This document shows, in pieces, positions 25,344-34,728 of a stretch of 64,000 nucleotides of DNA (positions are counted from its first letter, which is position 1; each line of letters opens with the position of its first letter). Source of the DNA: Bradyrhizobium pachyrhizi (GTDB lineage Bacteria > Pseudomonadota > Alphaproteobacteria > Rhizobiales > Xanthobacteraceae); assembly GCF_001189245.1 (NCBI RefSeq), contig NZ_LFIQ01000039.1, positions 76,605-140,604 of the forward strand. Direction: 5' to 3'. The translations under genes and the position numbers were made by a program. The notes beneath the pieces were generated by a model that searched no databases, was not told the DNA's origin, and saw only the letters and a list, made by a program, of their open reading frames with translations.

Positions 25344-25814
25344 TCAGTCGTGCGCACTGAAGCTGCCATGCAGGGAACCGGCGGTCAGGCGTGCGAATTG
25401 CGCACGACCGAGATGAAGCAACGTCTCATGATCGCCAGCTTCGATATAGATCTCGGGCTGCATCCGGATGCTGTCATCAACGATAACGTCGAGCCCGTAG
25501 CAGCTGCCGGCGGCGGGAACCGCCCCGTGCGCACAGTCCGCGAACAGCCGATCGATCTCGCCTTCAGCGGCCATGGCGATATCGTCACCGAATCTCGCCC
25601 TGAGATCCGCCAGCCTGAGGTGATGCGATGCCGGCAGCACGGCGAGCAGGTACCCGTCGTTGCGGCGCAGCACAATGGCCTTGGCCAAGCGATCGCCCGA
25701 GACGTGACAAGCCTGGGCGGTAAGGGCGGACGACATCGTCAGTACGTGCGGGATTTCGTCGTACTCGATGTTTTCTGCAGCAAGGTAGTTGTGCAGTCTG
25801 GGAGAAATGGTCAT
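25344..25814 (-). CDS. YbaK/EbsC-type aminoacyl-tRNA deacylase-domain protein
   Basis: 156 aa from the ATG at 25814, with GGAGGTG upstream. It matches the YbaK/aminoacyl-tRNA deacylase fold: LAKAIVLRRNDGYLLAVLPA followed by HHLRLADLRARFG, and GAVPAAGSCYGL near the substrate pocket. Members hydrolyse wrongly charged tRNAs, but many stand-alone copies have no proven substrate. The catalytic Lys position appears to be kept in LAKAIV. Single gene. Confidence 0.85.
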   Translation of the reverse strand: MTISPRLHNYLAAENIEYDEIPHVLTMSSALTAQACHVSGDRLAKAIVLRRNDGYLLAVLPASHHLRLADLRARFGDDIAMAAEGEIDRLFADCAHGAVPAAGSCYGLDVIVDDSIRMQPEIYIEAGDHETLLHLGRAQFARLTAGSLHGSFSAHD

Positions 25815-25934
25815 GGCATCACCTCCGGTGCGACATGCAACCATCCACCGTGGTCCTGCCCGCCGCACGATGAGCGGCTGCGTGGTTCTCAAGACAGAAC
25901 ATAGGTCTTGTCGCAGGACACTGCAATTCGATCC

Positions 25935-26747
25935 CTAACGGGGGCGCCGCGCCAGGTTCAAGTTCCGGGCCTTGTCCAGATTGCGGGCCTCGGCCAGCGT
26001 GGCCGCGCTCGGCAACAGAGCCGACGCAAGGTCGGCCTCGGTGAAATCTGCGCCGGCGACATTAGCGTCGGATAGGTCGGCTCCCGCAAGGTCAGCTCTG
26101 TGGAGGCTGCAGTTCGCCAAATTGGCGTTCTGCAGTTGCGCGAATTCGAGATCGGCGCGCGAGAGATTGGCGCCGCTTAGATCCGCGTTCCGCAGATCGG
26201 CGGATTTGAGCACGCCACGCATCAGGCCCATCGATTGGTTGCGCATATCAGCGCTCAGATCGGCGCCCGCAAGCCTGGCCCCGATCAGGGTGGCGCCGGA
26301 AAGATCGGCGGTTATCCGAGCGCCGCTCAAGTCGGCGCCGCCAAGCCTGGCACGCTGCATCTGCGTGCCGAGCAGCGATGCCTTGACGAGGGACGCCCCG
26401 GTCAAGTCTGCGTCGATTAGCCAAGCCTGGTTCAAGATAGCCCGATCGAAGCGGGCGCCTTTCAGATTGGTCCGGTTGAGCTTTACGAGATGAAGGTTGC
26501 CGCCGGTGAAGTCGAGGCCCGAGAGATCGAGGTGCGACAGTCGCTTTCCATCCAAATCCGCAGCGCGTCCGTCCCCTTGAGGGACCGACTTGAGGAGCGC
26601 GTCGACCTCGGCGCGCGTCATCTCCGACGTCGTCATTTCCGGACTGTTGAGGTCGACACTCCGCAGCATGTCCTGCGACACGGCGTCAGTCGGATCAACC
26701 AGGAGCGCCGCTATCGACACAAAGGCAAATGCGAGACGAAACGACAT
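25935..26747 (-). CDS. Exported pentapeptide-repeat protein
   Basis: 270 aa. It has an N-terminal signal peptide (MSFRLAFAFVSIAALLV, cleavage near DAVSQ), then from about residue 65 to 250 repeated A(D/N)LxxA pentapeptides such as GADLSGARITADLSGATLIG. These form a right-handed quadrilateral helix. Family members are structural or protein-binding; the role here is unknown. GGAGAG lies before the ATG. Monocistronic. Confidence 0.88.
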   Translation of the reverse strand: MSFRLAFAFVSIAALLVDPTDAVSQDMLRSVDLNSPEMTTSEMTRAEVDALLKSVPQGDGRAADLDGKRLSHLDLSGLDFTGGNLHLVKLNRTNLKGARFDRAILNQAWLIDADLTGASLVKASLLGTQMQRARLGGADLSGARITADLSGATLIGARLAGADLSADMRNQSMGLMRGVLKSADLRNADLSGANLSRADLEFAQLQNANLANCSLHRADLAGADLSDANVAGADFTEADLASALLPSAATLAEARNLDKARNLNLARRPR

Positions 26748-27032
26748 CGCCGTCTCTCCGCCGCTCAGTAACCCGGTATCGTCTCTTGCATTCTCCGGGT
26801 TGGCCGCGCCGTCAGGTTAGCTGGCCGGCTCCGGCCTATGCCAGAGTATGAAACCGGATATCGATCCTGGCAATGCCAGTGCCGCGTCCGAGGGAGGCTG
26901 CCCGCAAGCGCAAAGTGCCAGATTTCGGTCCGAAGAGGCGCGACAGGAAGAACGATCCGCCGCTCGTCGCCGACGGCGCGACGCGGCATCTGCTCGGCGA
27001 TAGCTCTCACGACGATGCCTACATAACGAGAC

Positions 27033-28271
27033 TCACAGGGGCGGGCGCACGAACGTCCGTCCAAAGTCGCCGAACGCGCCCTCGTCGGCAAATCTCCCGA
27101 GCTGATCGTCGCTCCAGCCGAGCCATTCCGCAAACACCTCGCGCGTGTGTTCGCCGAGCATTGGCGGCGGCGTGGAAGGTGGCGGCGGGACGTCGCCGAA
27201 TCGCGTCGGCCTCGCGATGAACTTCACATCTCCCGCGGCCGGATGGCCGATGGTCTGGACCATTCCGCGCTGCGTGAGCTGAGGCGTTTCGCAGACCTCG
27301 CCGACCGACTTGATCGCGCCGCACGGAATGCCTGCCACACCGAGCGCCTGCAGCCAGTCGGCGCGACTCCTCCGCGCGAAGATCGGCGAAAGGATCGCGA
27401 CGAGCTCATTGCGGCTCGCCGCGCGCTTCGGGGCGGTGGCGAAGCGCACGTCTTCGCGCAACTCCGGACGGTCGATGACGCCGCAAAACGCCGCCCAGAA
27501 CTTGTCGTTCGCGACCCCGACATTGATCCAGCCGTCACTCGCCTCGAACGGTTCATACGGGCTGATGGTCGGATGAACATTGCCGCGGCGCTTCGGGCTT
27601 TGTCCCGAGGCGAAGTACATGCCGGCGTTGAAGGTCAGCAGCGATGCCATGGCGTCGAGCATGGAGACGTCGACCCGGCCGCCCTCGCCGGTGCGGCTCT
27701 TGCGCATCAGGGCAGCCAGCACCGAATGCGACGCATAGAGGCCCGTGACGAGGTCGGCGATCGACGTGCCGACCTTGGTCGGCGGCCCATCCGGATCGCC
27801 GGTAATGTGCATCACGCCGGATTCGCCCTGCAGGATGAGATCGTAGCCAGGGCGCGCGGCGTCGGCGCCGGTGCGGCCGAACCCCGAGATGCTGCACAGG
27901 ATGATGTCGCCCTTGCGGGCCCTCAGCGCGTCGAAGCCGAGCCCCCATTTGTCCAAGGTACCGGGGCGGAAGTTCTCGATAACGACGTCGGCGACGGATG
28001 CAAGATCGAGCACCGCGTCGCGCCCGGCCGGCGACTTCAGATCGATAGCACAACTTCGCTTGTTGCGGTTCACCGACAGGAAATACGCACTCTCGCCGCC
28101 GATGAACGGGGGGCCGTAACGGCGGCTTTCGTCGCCCTGTCGCGGATCCTCGATCTTGACGATGTCGGCGCCGAGATCGCCGAGCTGCATCGTGGCAAAC
28201 GGGCCGGAGACCACCCGGCAGAGGTCGAGGACCCTGATGCCCGACAGCGGCTCGCGATCAGACGATCGCAT
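27033..28271 (-). CDS. CaiB/BaiF (class III) CoA-transferase
   Basis: 412 aa, normal for the family. It moves CoA between organic acids by way of an aspartyl-CoA intermediate. N-terminal signature LSGIRVLDLCRVVSGPFATM, then ADVVIENFRPGTLDKWGL and GRVDVSMLDAM; the nucleophile Asp belongs to the central segment of the family (candidate in SIADLVTGLY). Its ATG overlaps the end of the HAD gene by 14 bp, so the two are cotranscribed. The neighbouring LysR regulator and MFS importer point to uptake and CoA activation of a carboxylic acid. The substrate is unknown. Confidence 0.9.
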   Translation of the reverse strand: MRSSDREPLSGIRVLDLCRVVSGPFATMQLGDLGADIVKIEDPRQGDESRRYGPPFIGGESAYFLSVNRNKRSCAIDLKSPAGRDAVLDLASVADVVIENFRPGTLDKWGLGFDALRARKGDIILCSISGFGRTGADAARPGYDLILQGESGVMHITGDPDGPPTKVGTSIADLVTGLYASHSVLAALMRKSRTGEGGRVDVSMLDAMASLLTFNAGMYFASGQSPKRRGNVHPTISPYEPFEASDGWINVGVANDKFWAAFCGVIDRPELREDVRFATAPKRAASRNELVAILSPIFARRSRADWLQALGVAGIPCGAIKSVGEVCETPQLTQRGMVQTIGHPAAGDVKFIARPTRFGDVPPPPSTPPPMLGEHTREVFAEWLGWSDDQLGRFADEGAFGDFGRTFVRPPL

Positions 28272-28959
28272 CGGCGAGGTCCTTCATCGACGGCACCAGG
28301 ATGTCGGGCTGATGCGGCGTGATGCCGAACGGGCGGCTGCGCCGGTCGATGAAGGCCGTCCGCATGCCGGCGGACTTGGCGCCGATGCAGTCGAAGGCAT
28401 GATTGGCCACGAACAGCACCTGCGCCGGCTGCACGCCCATGATCTCGGCCGCTTTCGTATAGGTCGCGACATGCGGCTTGAACGAATTGGCCTCCGCCAC
28501 CGAGATCACCCGATCGAACGGGACCTTGTGGTATTGCTTCGCGGTCTCGAGCATGTCGGGATCGCCGTTCGAGAGCACGACGAGCTTGTACTTGCGCTGC
28601 AGCTGTGCGAGTGCGTCCGGCACCTCCGGAAACGGCACCAGCTTCTCGATCTCGCCCACGAGGTAGCGCACATCGTCCATCGTGTAATCGATCTTGGCGC
28701 GGTCCATGACGTGGGCAACCGCGCGGTGCCCGATCTCGCGATAGGGCGTGTGCTCGCGATGCAGCAGCGCATCGATCATCGAGTTCTCGAAATGCGTGCG
28801 ACGCCACCACGTGACGAAGGAGTTCGGATCGCCCTTCCAGCCCTTCTTCGCGAGGAAGGGCGCCGCGATCCTGGTCAGGCCGCCCTGCATGTCGACGACC
28901 GTGCCGTACTGGTCGAACATGCAGATCTTCACGTCACGCTTGATCGTCTCAAAGCTCAT
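28258..28959 (-). CDS. HAD superfamily protein, haloacid dehalogenase type II
   Basis: 233 aa. The nucleophile Asp16 lies in MFDQYGTVVD; motif II is VVLSNGDPDM; the conserved Lys is in NSFKPHVATY; motif IV lies around FVANHAFDCIGAK. This matches the 2-haloacid dehalogenase subgroup, which removes halide from short 2-haloacids by water attack, although phosphatase activity cannot be excluded. AGGAGG stands 5 nt before the ATG. First gene of a two-gene operon with the CoA-transferase, divergent from the LysR gene. Confidence 0.88.
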   Translation of the reverse strand: MSFETIKRDVKICMFDQYGTVVDMQGGLTRIAAPFLAKKGWKGDPNSFVTWWRRTHFENSMIDALLHREHTPYREIGHRAVAHVMDRAKIDYTMDDVRYLVGEIEKLVPFPEVPDALAQLQRKYKLVVLSNGDPDMLETAKQYHKVPFDRVISVAEANSFKPHVATYTKAAEIMGVQPAQVLFVANHAFDCIGAKSAGMRTAFIDRRSRPFGITPHQPDILVPSMKDLADAIV

Positions 28960-29033
28960 TGATGCCTCCTTGGTCCTGATCGATTGATACGCGCTGCACC
29001 ATCATGGATGAAATGGATTTGTTATCTCTCGTC

Positions 29034-29048
29034 ATTCACGATATGAAT
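29034..29048. promoter_or_regulatory. LysR-type T-N11-A box
   Basis: ATTCA-CGATA-TGAAT is a perfect inverted repeat with the T-N11-A layout of LysR-type operators. It lies in the 94-bp divergent gap, 5 bp before the regulator's ATG. Likely autoregulatory and controlling the HAD operon. Confidence 0.6.
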
Positions 29049-29053
29049 AATTG

Positions 29054-29956
29054 ATGAACCTTCGATCCATCGACCTCAATCTGCTCGTCGCGCTGGACGC
29101 ACTGCTGACCGAGCGTCACGTCACCAAGGCGGCAGACCGCGTCGGTCTCAGCCAACCCGCGATGAGCAATGCGCTCAACCGGTTGCGCGCGATGTTCAAG
29201 GACGAGCTCCTGGTGCGGACCACGACGGGGATGAAGCCCACACCCCGCGCCACCGAACTGGCGGAGCCGCTGCGCCAGGTTCTGCGCCAGGTCGAGCGCG
29301 TGATGGCGAGCGATGCCGGCTTCGATCCAGACAAGACGGAACGCACCTTCACGATCAGGATGTCGGACATTCTTGCGTGCCTGCTGCTGCCGCGACTCGC
29401 CGCAGCGCGGCCGCCGGAGGGCCGAATTTCCTACAACACGATCCATCTGCCGCCTTCGCTTACGATCGATGCGCTGGAGCGGGACGAGATCGACGTCGCG
29501 GTGAGCATGGGGCTCGAACATTCCGCATCGATCCGTTCCGAGACGCTGCTCCGCGACCGCATGGTCTGCCTGATGCGACGCGGGCACCAGATCAAGCGCG
29601 CACGGCTGACCTTCGAGCGCTTCATCGCGCAGGAGCACATGAAGGTCTCGATGAGCCCGACCGATCTTCGCTTCGTCGACGACGTGCTCGCCGAACGCGG
29701 CCATCGAAGACGCATCGCCCTGAACGTGCCGCATTGGCTGGTCGTGCCCCATGTCTTGAAGAAGACCGATCTGCTCGCGGTGATGCCGAGGCACCTCGCA
29801 ACCGTGCTGATGGACGACGGTCTGAGGATGGAGGAACTGCCGTTCGAGTCCGCGCCGTTCGACTGGATGTTGTACTGGCACCGCAGATACGATCAGAGCA
29901 ATGCCAACGGCTGGCTCCGCGACCGGATCAGAGCAGCGTGCTCCGACCTGAACTAG
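29054..29956 (+). CDS. LysR-family transcriptional regulator
   Basis: 300 aa from the ATG at 29054. The N-terminal helix-turn-helix is clear (HVTKAADRVGLSQPAMSNAL), and the rest is a LysR-type effector domain of the NodD/PcpR-like branch. It is divergent from the HAD/CoA-transferase operon and convergent with the MFS gene, with which it shares a CTAG that supplies both stop codons. It probably responds to the acid handled by these neighbours. Confidence 0.92.
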   Translation: MNLRSIDLNLLVALDALLTERHVTKAADRVGLSQPAMSNALNRLRAMFKDELLVRTTTGMKPTPRATELAEPLRQVLRQVERVMASDAGFDPDKTERTFTIRMSDILACLLLPRLAAARPPEGRISYNTIHLPPSLTIDALERDEIDVAVSMGLEHSASIRSETLLRDRMVCLMRRGHQIKRARLTFERFIAQEHMKVSMSPTDLRFVDDVLAERGHRRRIALNVPHWLVVPHVLKKTDLLAVMPRHLATVLMDDGLRMEELPFESAPFDWMLYWHRRYDQSNANGWLRDRIRAACSDLN

Positions 29957-31362
29957 GCGCCGAGGTCCGCCGGCCTCCGCGCCATCGACGACCGCCCTCC
30001 CGCCTCGGCGTCCGTGACCGCCGACGCGTCCTCGAGAGATCGTCCCTTGGTCTCGAAACCGAACACGAGGAAGACCACGGCCTGGAAGACGAGGATGCCG
30101 GCCAAGGTCGTCAGCACGCCGGTCAGCCCCTGCCAGGCGAAGATCGCAACCACGACGTATTGAACCAGCGCGGTCGCGATGCGTCCGGAGGTGGCGCAGA
30201 TCGCCGTGCCGCGAAGCCGATACCGCGTTGGAAACAGTTCGGGGACGTGCATCGCGAACCCGGTCGCCAGCATCACGTAGATCGCCGTGATCAGCAGGAA
30301 GCCCACGGCCGCGAGCGCAACACCATCCGGCATGTATGGATAGGCGATACCGAGCGCCGCGGCCGCAATCGACGAGCAGACGATCGACAGCCTGCGTCCG
30401 AGCCGGTCCGCCAGCACGAGCCCGATCAGCGATCCGACCGGGCCGCCCAGCGCCATCACGGTGGTGTAGCCCAGCGAGGAAACCACGCTGTGGCCGCCCT
30501 TGACCATGAAGGTCGGCAGCCAGCCGATGAACCCGTAGAGGCTGAAGCCGACGACGATGTGCAACAGGCTGCCGAGCAGCGTGCGCGCGAGATAGGGCGG
30601 CTGGAACAGACGCCAGACCGCGCCCGGAGACTCCTGCGCCGGCGCGCGGGCAGCGACGGCAGGCAGTTTCGCCTTGCGCGCGGCCTCGGCTTCGATCGCC
30701 GACAGGATCTTCTCGGCTTCATCGGCACGTCCGTTGGCGGCGAGCCAGCGCGGCGATTCCGGCATCGACTTGCGCAGAATCCAGACGACCATCGCAAGAC
30801 AACCGACAAGGCCGAACATGTAGCGCCATCCAAGCGTCGGGATCACCCACAGGCCGACCATCGACGAGACGAACAGCGAGAAATTGGTGATCACGGCCAG
30901 CAGCCCGATCCAGCGCCCACGCGAGGAAGCCGGCACGAATTCCGTCAAGGTCGCATAGCCGACCACGATCTCCGCGCCGAGGCCAATGCCGATGATGAAA
31001 CGCAGGCCGATCAGGACGATCATGTTCGGCGCGAAGGCCGCGGCGATCGAGGCGAGGCCAAAGATCGCGAGGTTCATCTGGTAAGAGAAGCGGCGGCCGA
31101 AGCGGTCACCGAGGATGCCGGAACACCACGCGCCGATCGTCATCCCGACGAAGGTCGCGGAGACGAATGCGGCGTTGAGCTCGAGTGTCGACCATCCTTC
31201 CTTCAGCACGGCGCCCAGCACGCCGCCGGCCAGATAGATATCGAACGCGTCGAGGAACATGCCGGCCCCGATCAGGGCCAGGATGCGCCAGTGGAATCCG
31301 CAGATCGGCAGCCTGTCGAGGCGCGCGCCCGCGTTGATGTCGATGTCGGCGGATCGCGCCAT
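29953..31362 (-). CDS. MFS transporter, sugar/organic-acid symporter type
   Basis: 469 aa from the ATG at 31362, preceded by GGGAGG. Twelve hydrophobic segments can be traced. MFS signatures are present: GDRFGRR after TM2, FVPASSRGRW near TM4, and LADRLGRRLS in the second half. It is similar in layout to the aromatic-acid/niacin importers of the inner membrane. It ends tail to tail with the LysR gene, whose regulon it may share. Substrate not determined. Confidence 0.9.
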   Translation of the reverse strand: MARSADIDINAGARLDRLPICGFHWRILALIGAGMFLDAFDIYLAGGVLGAVLKEGWSTLELNAAFVSATFVGMTIGAWCSGILGDRFGRRFSYQMNLAIFGLASIAAAFAPNMIVLIGLRFIIGIGLGAEIVVGYATLTEFVPASSRGRWIGLLAVITNFSLFVSSMVGLWVIPTLGWRYMFGLVGCLAMVVWILRKSMPESPRWLAANGRADEAEKILSAIEAEAARKAKLPAVAARAPAQESPGAVWRLFQPPYLARTLLGSLLHIVVGFSLYGFIGWLPTFMVKGGHSVVSSLGYTTVMALGGPVGSLIGLVLADRLGRRLSIVCSSIAAAALGIAYPYMPDGVALAAVGFLLITAIYVMLATGFAMHVPELFPTRYRLRGTAICATSGRIATALVQYVVVAIFAWQGLTGVLTTLAGILVFQAVVFLVFGFETKGRSLEDASAVTDAEAGGRSSMARRPADLGA

Positions 31363-31658
31363 ACCAAACCTCCCTGCCCGGCCTTTGGCAGCCGGATGCT
31401 CCGTCACCGATTGATGACGCGCAGGGGGTCGTCGTCCAATTCAAATCGAAAATTCGACTATTTGGCGCGGTGATGAAGCTGACGAGACCGCATGATCGCG
31501 TTCCATCCTGACACCGGGCTGACGTGCATTCGCCGTCGTTAACGATCCCGCCGTCGCGCGATCTCGAAATCACGGTGTCAGCACAAACATTCACAACGGG
31601 TTCATGTCGCCGCCACTATTCGACTCCAACGCTGGGGGAGAAGATTGGAGTATGTGCC

Positions 31659-32720
31659 ATGCGCCGCATCGCCGGACTGCCTTTCGCCCTGGCTCTCAGC
31701 CTCTGCTGTTTCTCGCCGCCACACGCTGCGCGCGCGCAGCTTGCCATCGGCATCACCGCCAATGCAGCGCCGCCGCCATTGCCGGTCTATGTCCAGCCGC
31801 CGATCCCCGCGCCCGGCTACATCTGGACTCCGGGCTATTGGGCATGGAGCGACGACACCGGCTACTACTGGGTGCCCGGCACATGGGTGCTTCCGCCGGC
31901 GCCTGAATTGCTATGGACACCCGGCTATTGGGGCTGGAGCGACGGCGCCTACGCCTTCCACGCCGGATATTGGGGCCCGACCGTCGGCTTCTACGGCGGC
32001 ATCTCTTATGGCTTCGGCTACACCGGCGTCGGCTACGAGGGCGGCTACTGGCGCGGCGGCAGCTTCTTCTACAACAGCTCCGTCAACAACATCTCGAACG
32101 TCTCGGTCACCAACGTCTACAACAGGACCGTCGTCAACAACACGACCAACGTCAGCTACAACGGCGGCACCGGCGGCACCACGGTGAAGCCGACGCCGCA
32201 GCAGCTCGCCGCCCAGAACGGGCAGCACATGGCTGCGACCGGCGAGCAGACGCGGCACGCGCAAGCGGCGATGAAGAATCCAGCGCTGACGCTCGCCAAC
32301 AACCATGGTCATCCGGCAGTCGCCGCGACCGCGCACGCAGCACGGTTCAGCGGCGCCGGCGTGATCGCCGCGCGCCCGGGCAAGCCGATCGCGGCGCCGC
32401 CGCCCCGACATGCGCAGACTGCGACGGGCCACGCTTTGCCGACGGGACACGCCCTGCCGACTGCGCATGCTCTGCAGGGCGCCGGCGCACATCCCGCACC
32501 GGCGCCGCACGTCGCTCCGCCGGCGTCAAGACCGCAGCTCGTGCAGCATGCACCGCCGCAGCCACGCGCGGCCGCGCATCCGCCGGCGCCGCGCGTCGCG
32601 CAAGCTGTTGTGCGTCGGCCCGCGTCGCCGCAGGTGTCTCGGCCGGCGCCGCGGCCTCATCCGGCGCCACGGCCGCATCCTGCTGCGAGGCCGCATCCGG
32701 CGCCACACCAGCACTCATGA
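31659..32720 (+). CDS. Exported Trp/Tyr-Pro-Gly repeat protein
   Basis: 353 aa from the ATG at 31659 (GGAG 8 nt upstream). It has a signal peptide ending near HAARAQ, then three or four YxWTPGYW-type repeats (IWTPGYWAWSD, YYWVPGTWV, LLWTPGYWGWSD) known from YXWxPGxW proteins. An Asn/Val-rich stretch follows, then a low-complexity Ala/His/Pro tail with RPHPAP units. Proteins of this kind are periplasmic or envelope-associated and of unknown function. Monocistronic, with a strong hairpin after the stop. Confidence 0.85.
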   Translation: MRRIAGLPFALALSLCCFSPPHAARAQLAIGITANAAPPPLPVYVQPPIPAPGYIWTPGYWAWSDDTGYYWVPGTWVLPPAPELLWTPGYWGWSDGAYAFHAGYWGPTVGFYGGISYGFGYTGVGYEGGYWRGGSFFYNSSVNNISNVSVTNVYNRTVVNNTTNVSYNGGTGGTTVKPTPQQLAAQNGQHMAATGEQTRHAQAAMKNPALTLANNHGHPAVAATAHAARFSGAGVIAARPGKPIAAPPPRHAQTATGHALPTGHALPTAHALQGAGAHPAPAPHVAPPASRPQLVQHAPPQPRAAAHPPAPRVAQAVVRRPASPQVSRPAPRPHPAPRPHPAARPHPAPHQHS

Positions 32721-32727
32721 TCGGGCT

Positions 32728-32757
32728 CATCGGCGTGCCTGCGAGGGCACGCCGATG
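32728..32757. terminator. Bidirectional hairpin
   Basis: A perfect 12-bp stem, CATCGGCGTGCC, with a 6-nt loop lies between the exported repeat protein and the convergent bioA stop. No clear U-run follows. Confidence 0.55.
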
Positions 32758-32836
32758 TCGTATGAGACCCCATCGCGGGCACCACGGCACGCGATGCACT
32801 CATCAATCCATGGACTTTTGGGTGCGAAGCGCGTCG

Positions 32837-34099
32837 TCAAGCCAGCGCGTCAGCCGCGCACCTGATCCCGTCGTAGATCTCCACGAGATCGGCTTCCGTC
32901 ACGCAGTAGGGCGGCATGACGTAGATCGTGTTGCCGAGCGGCCGCAGCAGCAGGTTCCGGCGTTGGAAGAAGGCCTGAAGTTTTGGGCCGATGCCGGCGA
33001 GGTAGCCCGCATCGCTTGCCTTCAGGTCGAGTGCGGTGATGGTCCCGGTGCGGCGGACGTTTTCAAAGCGTGCATCGATACGGAATGGTGCGATCAGGCG
33101 CTCCTGCATCGCGGCAACCGAGGCGACGCGCTCGCCCGCGCCGTGTTGCCAGAGTTCGAGGTTGGCCCTTGCGGCGGCGCAGGCGACCGGGTTTGCCGTG
33201 TAGGAACTGGAATGGAAGAACGTGCGCGAACGATCGCTGGAATAATGCGCGTCGTAGATCTCGGCGCGGCACAGCGTCACCGCGAGTGGGAGCGACCCGC
33301 CGGTGAGGCCCTTCGAGTAACAGGCGATATCCGGGCTGACCTCGGCCTGCTCGCACGCGAACAAGGTGCCGGTCCGGCCCCAGCCGGTCATGACCTCGTC
33401 GGCGATGAACAGCACGTTTGAGGCTTCACAGATGCGCTTCATCTCCTTCAGCACCCAGGCGGGATACATCAGCATCCCGCCCGCGCCCAGGATCAGCGGT
33501 TCGACGATGAACGCTGCCGCGGATTCCTTCCTGCACGCGGCTTCGAGCGCGTCGAGGGTCGCTTGCTCATGACCGGCGGCCGGAAACGGGACTGACGCGA
33601 CGTCGAACAGCAGGGGTTCATAGGCCTTGTTGAACACGCCGCGCGCGCCGACCGACATCGTCCCCACAGTATCGCCATGGTAGGAATGCTGCATGACGAT
33701 GATCTGCGTGCGCGTCGCGCCGATATTGTGCCAGTAGCCGAGCGCCATCTTCAGCGCCACTTCGACGCTGGTCGAGCCGGAATCGGAGAAGAACACGTAG
33801 TCGAGGCCAGGGGGCGCGAGCTTCACTAGCTGTGCGGCAGCCTGTTCGGCCGGATCATGGGTATGACCGGCAAATATGATCTGGTTGAGCTGTTCCGCCT
33901 GGTCCTGAATCGCGCGCACGATGTGCGGATGGCAATGGCCGTGGGTCACGACCCACCAGGATGCGATCGCATCGATGATGCGGCGATCATCCGCGGTGTA
34001 GAGATAGGCGCCCTCCCCACGCACGATCCTGGTCATCTCGCCGTGCAGCGCGTGCTGGGTGAACGGGTGCCAGATCGGCGACTTCCGAGCGGATGTCAT
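32837..34099 (-). CDS. bioA: Adenosylmethionine-8-amino-7-oxononanoate transaminase
   Basis: 420 aa. It makes 7,8-diaminopelargonate from KAPA using S-adenosylmethionine as amino donor, in biotin synthesis. The N-terminus [14 protein letters not shown] is typical; the PLP lysine lies in [29 protein letters not shown] carries the cofactor Asp. The start overlaps the bioD stop as ATGA (34096-34099). It is the last gene of the bioBFDA operon; no bioZ follows in this window. Confidence 0.96.
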   Translation of the reverse strand: MTSARKSPIWHPFTQHALHGEMTRIVRGEGAYLYTADDRRIIDAIASWWVVTHGHCHPHIVRAIQDQAEQLNQIIFAGHTHDPAEQAAAQLVKLAPPGLDYVFFSDSGSTSVEVALKMALGYWHNIGATRTQIIVMQHSYHGDTVGTMSVGARGVFNKAYEPLLFDVASVPFPAAGHEQATLDALEAACRKESAAAFIVEPLILGAGGMLMYPAWVLKEMKRICEASNVLFIADEVMTGWGRTGTLFACEQAEVSPDIACYSKGLTGGSLPLAVTLCRAEIYDAHYSSDRSRTFFHSSSYTANPVACAAARANLELWQHGAGERVASVAAMQERLIAPFRIDARFENVRRTGTITALDLKASDAGYLAGIGPKLQAFFQRRNLLLRPLGNTIYVMPPYCVTEADLVEIYDGIRCAADALA

Positions 34100-34728
34100 G
34101 GATTGAAATCTTCCCGCTGGAACGACGCCTTGAACGCTGCCCGCAGCGTGTCTGCCGCAAGCGGAGCAAGCCAGGGCAACCGGCCCAGCCGGCGCACCTG
34201 CCCGATCTCGCAGATCGCACGCTCGCTCTCGGGATTGCTCTCGCCGATGAAGGCGATCCCGAGGATGTCGATCCCGCGTTTGCGCAGCGCCTCGACCGAC
34301 AACAGCGAGTGATTGATGGTGCCGAGCGCGGTGCGGGCGCAGAGCACGACCGGAAGCTGCCATTGCGCGAAGACGTCGATATAGAGCGTGCTGTCGTCGA
34401 GCGGCACCATCAACCCGCCGGCGCCCTCGATCACCAGCGGCCGGTCCCCTACATCGGGCACGCCGAGCGCGGCAGCGTCGATGCGCACGCCGTCGAGGGC
34501 CGCGGACTGATGCGGCGAAGCCGGCGTTCGAAGCCGGTAACGCTCCGGCACGATGCGACCGGCCGGGAGCCCGCCAAGTCGTGCGACCAGTTGCGCATCG
34601 GTTTCCTCCTCGAGGCCGGCCTGAACCGGTTTCCAGTAGCGCGCGCCGAGGAAGCCGGCGAGGCCAGCGGAGAACACCGTCTTCCCGATCCCGGTATCGG
34701 TGCCGGTGATAACGATCCGGCTCGTCAT
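34096..34728 (-). CDS. bioD: Dethiobiotin synthetase
   Basis: 210 aa. This ATP-dependent enzyme closes the ureido ring of dethiobiotin. The P-loop is GTDTGIGKT near the N-terminus, followed by [13 protein letters not shown]; the segment [10 protein letters not shown] is family-specific. It overlaps bioF by ATGA (34725-34728) and bioA by ATGA, so translation is coupled along the operon. Confidence 0.95.
   Translation of the reverse strand: MTSRIVITGTDTGIGKTVFSAGLAGFLGARYWKPVQAGLEEETDAQLVARLGGLPAGRIVPERYRLRTPASPHQSAALDGVRIDAAALGVPDVGDRPLVIEGAGGLMVPLDDSTLYIDVFAQWQLPVVLCARTALGTINHSLLSVEALRKRGIDILGIAFIGESNPESERAICEIGQVRRLGRLPWLAPLAADTLRAAFKASFQREDFNP

Noticed and set aside
26765-27133. Possible 122-aa gene between the pentapeptide and CoA-transferase genes
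   Set aside because: Composition looks random, it overlaps the CoA-transferase end, and it has no good start signal.
29377-31473. Plus-strand frame of 698 aa
   Set aside because: It is an Arg-rich shadow of the LysR and MFS genes with no domain resemblance.
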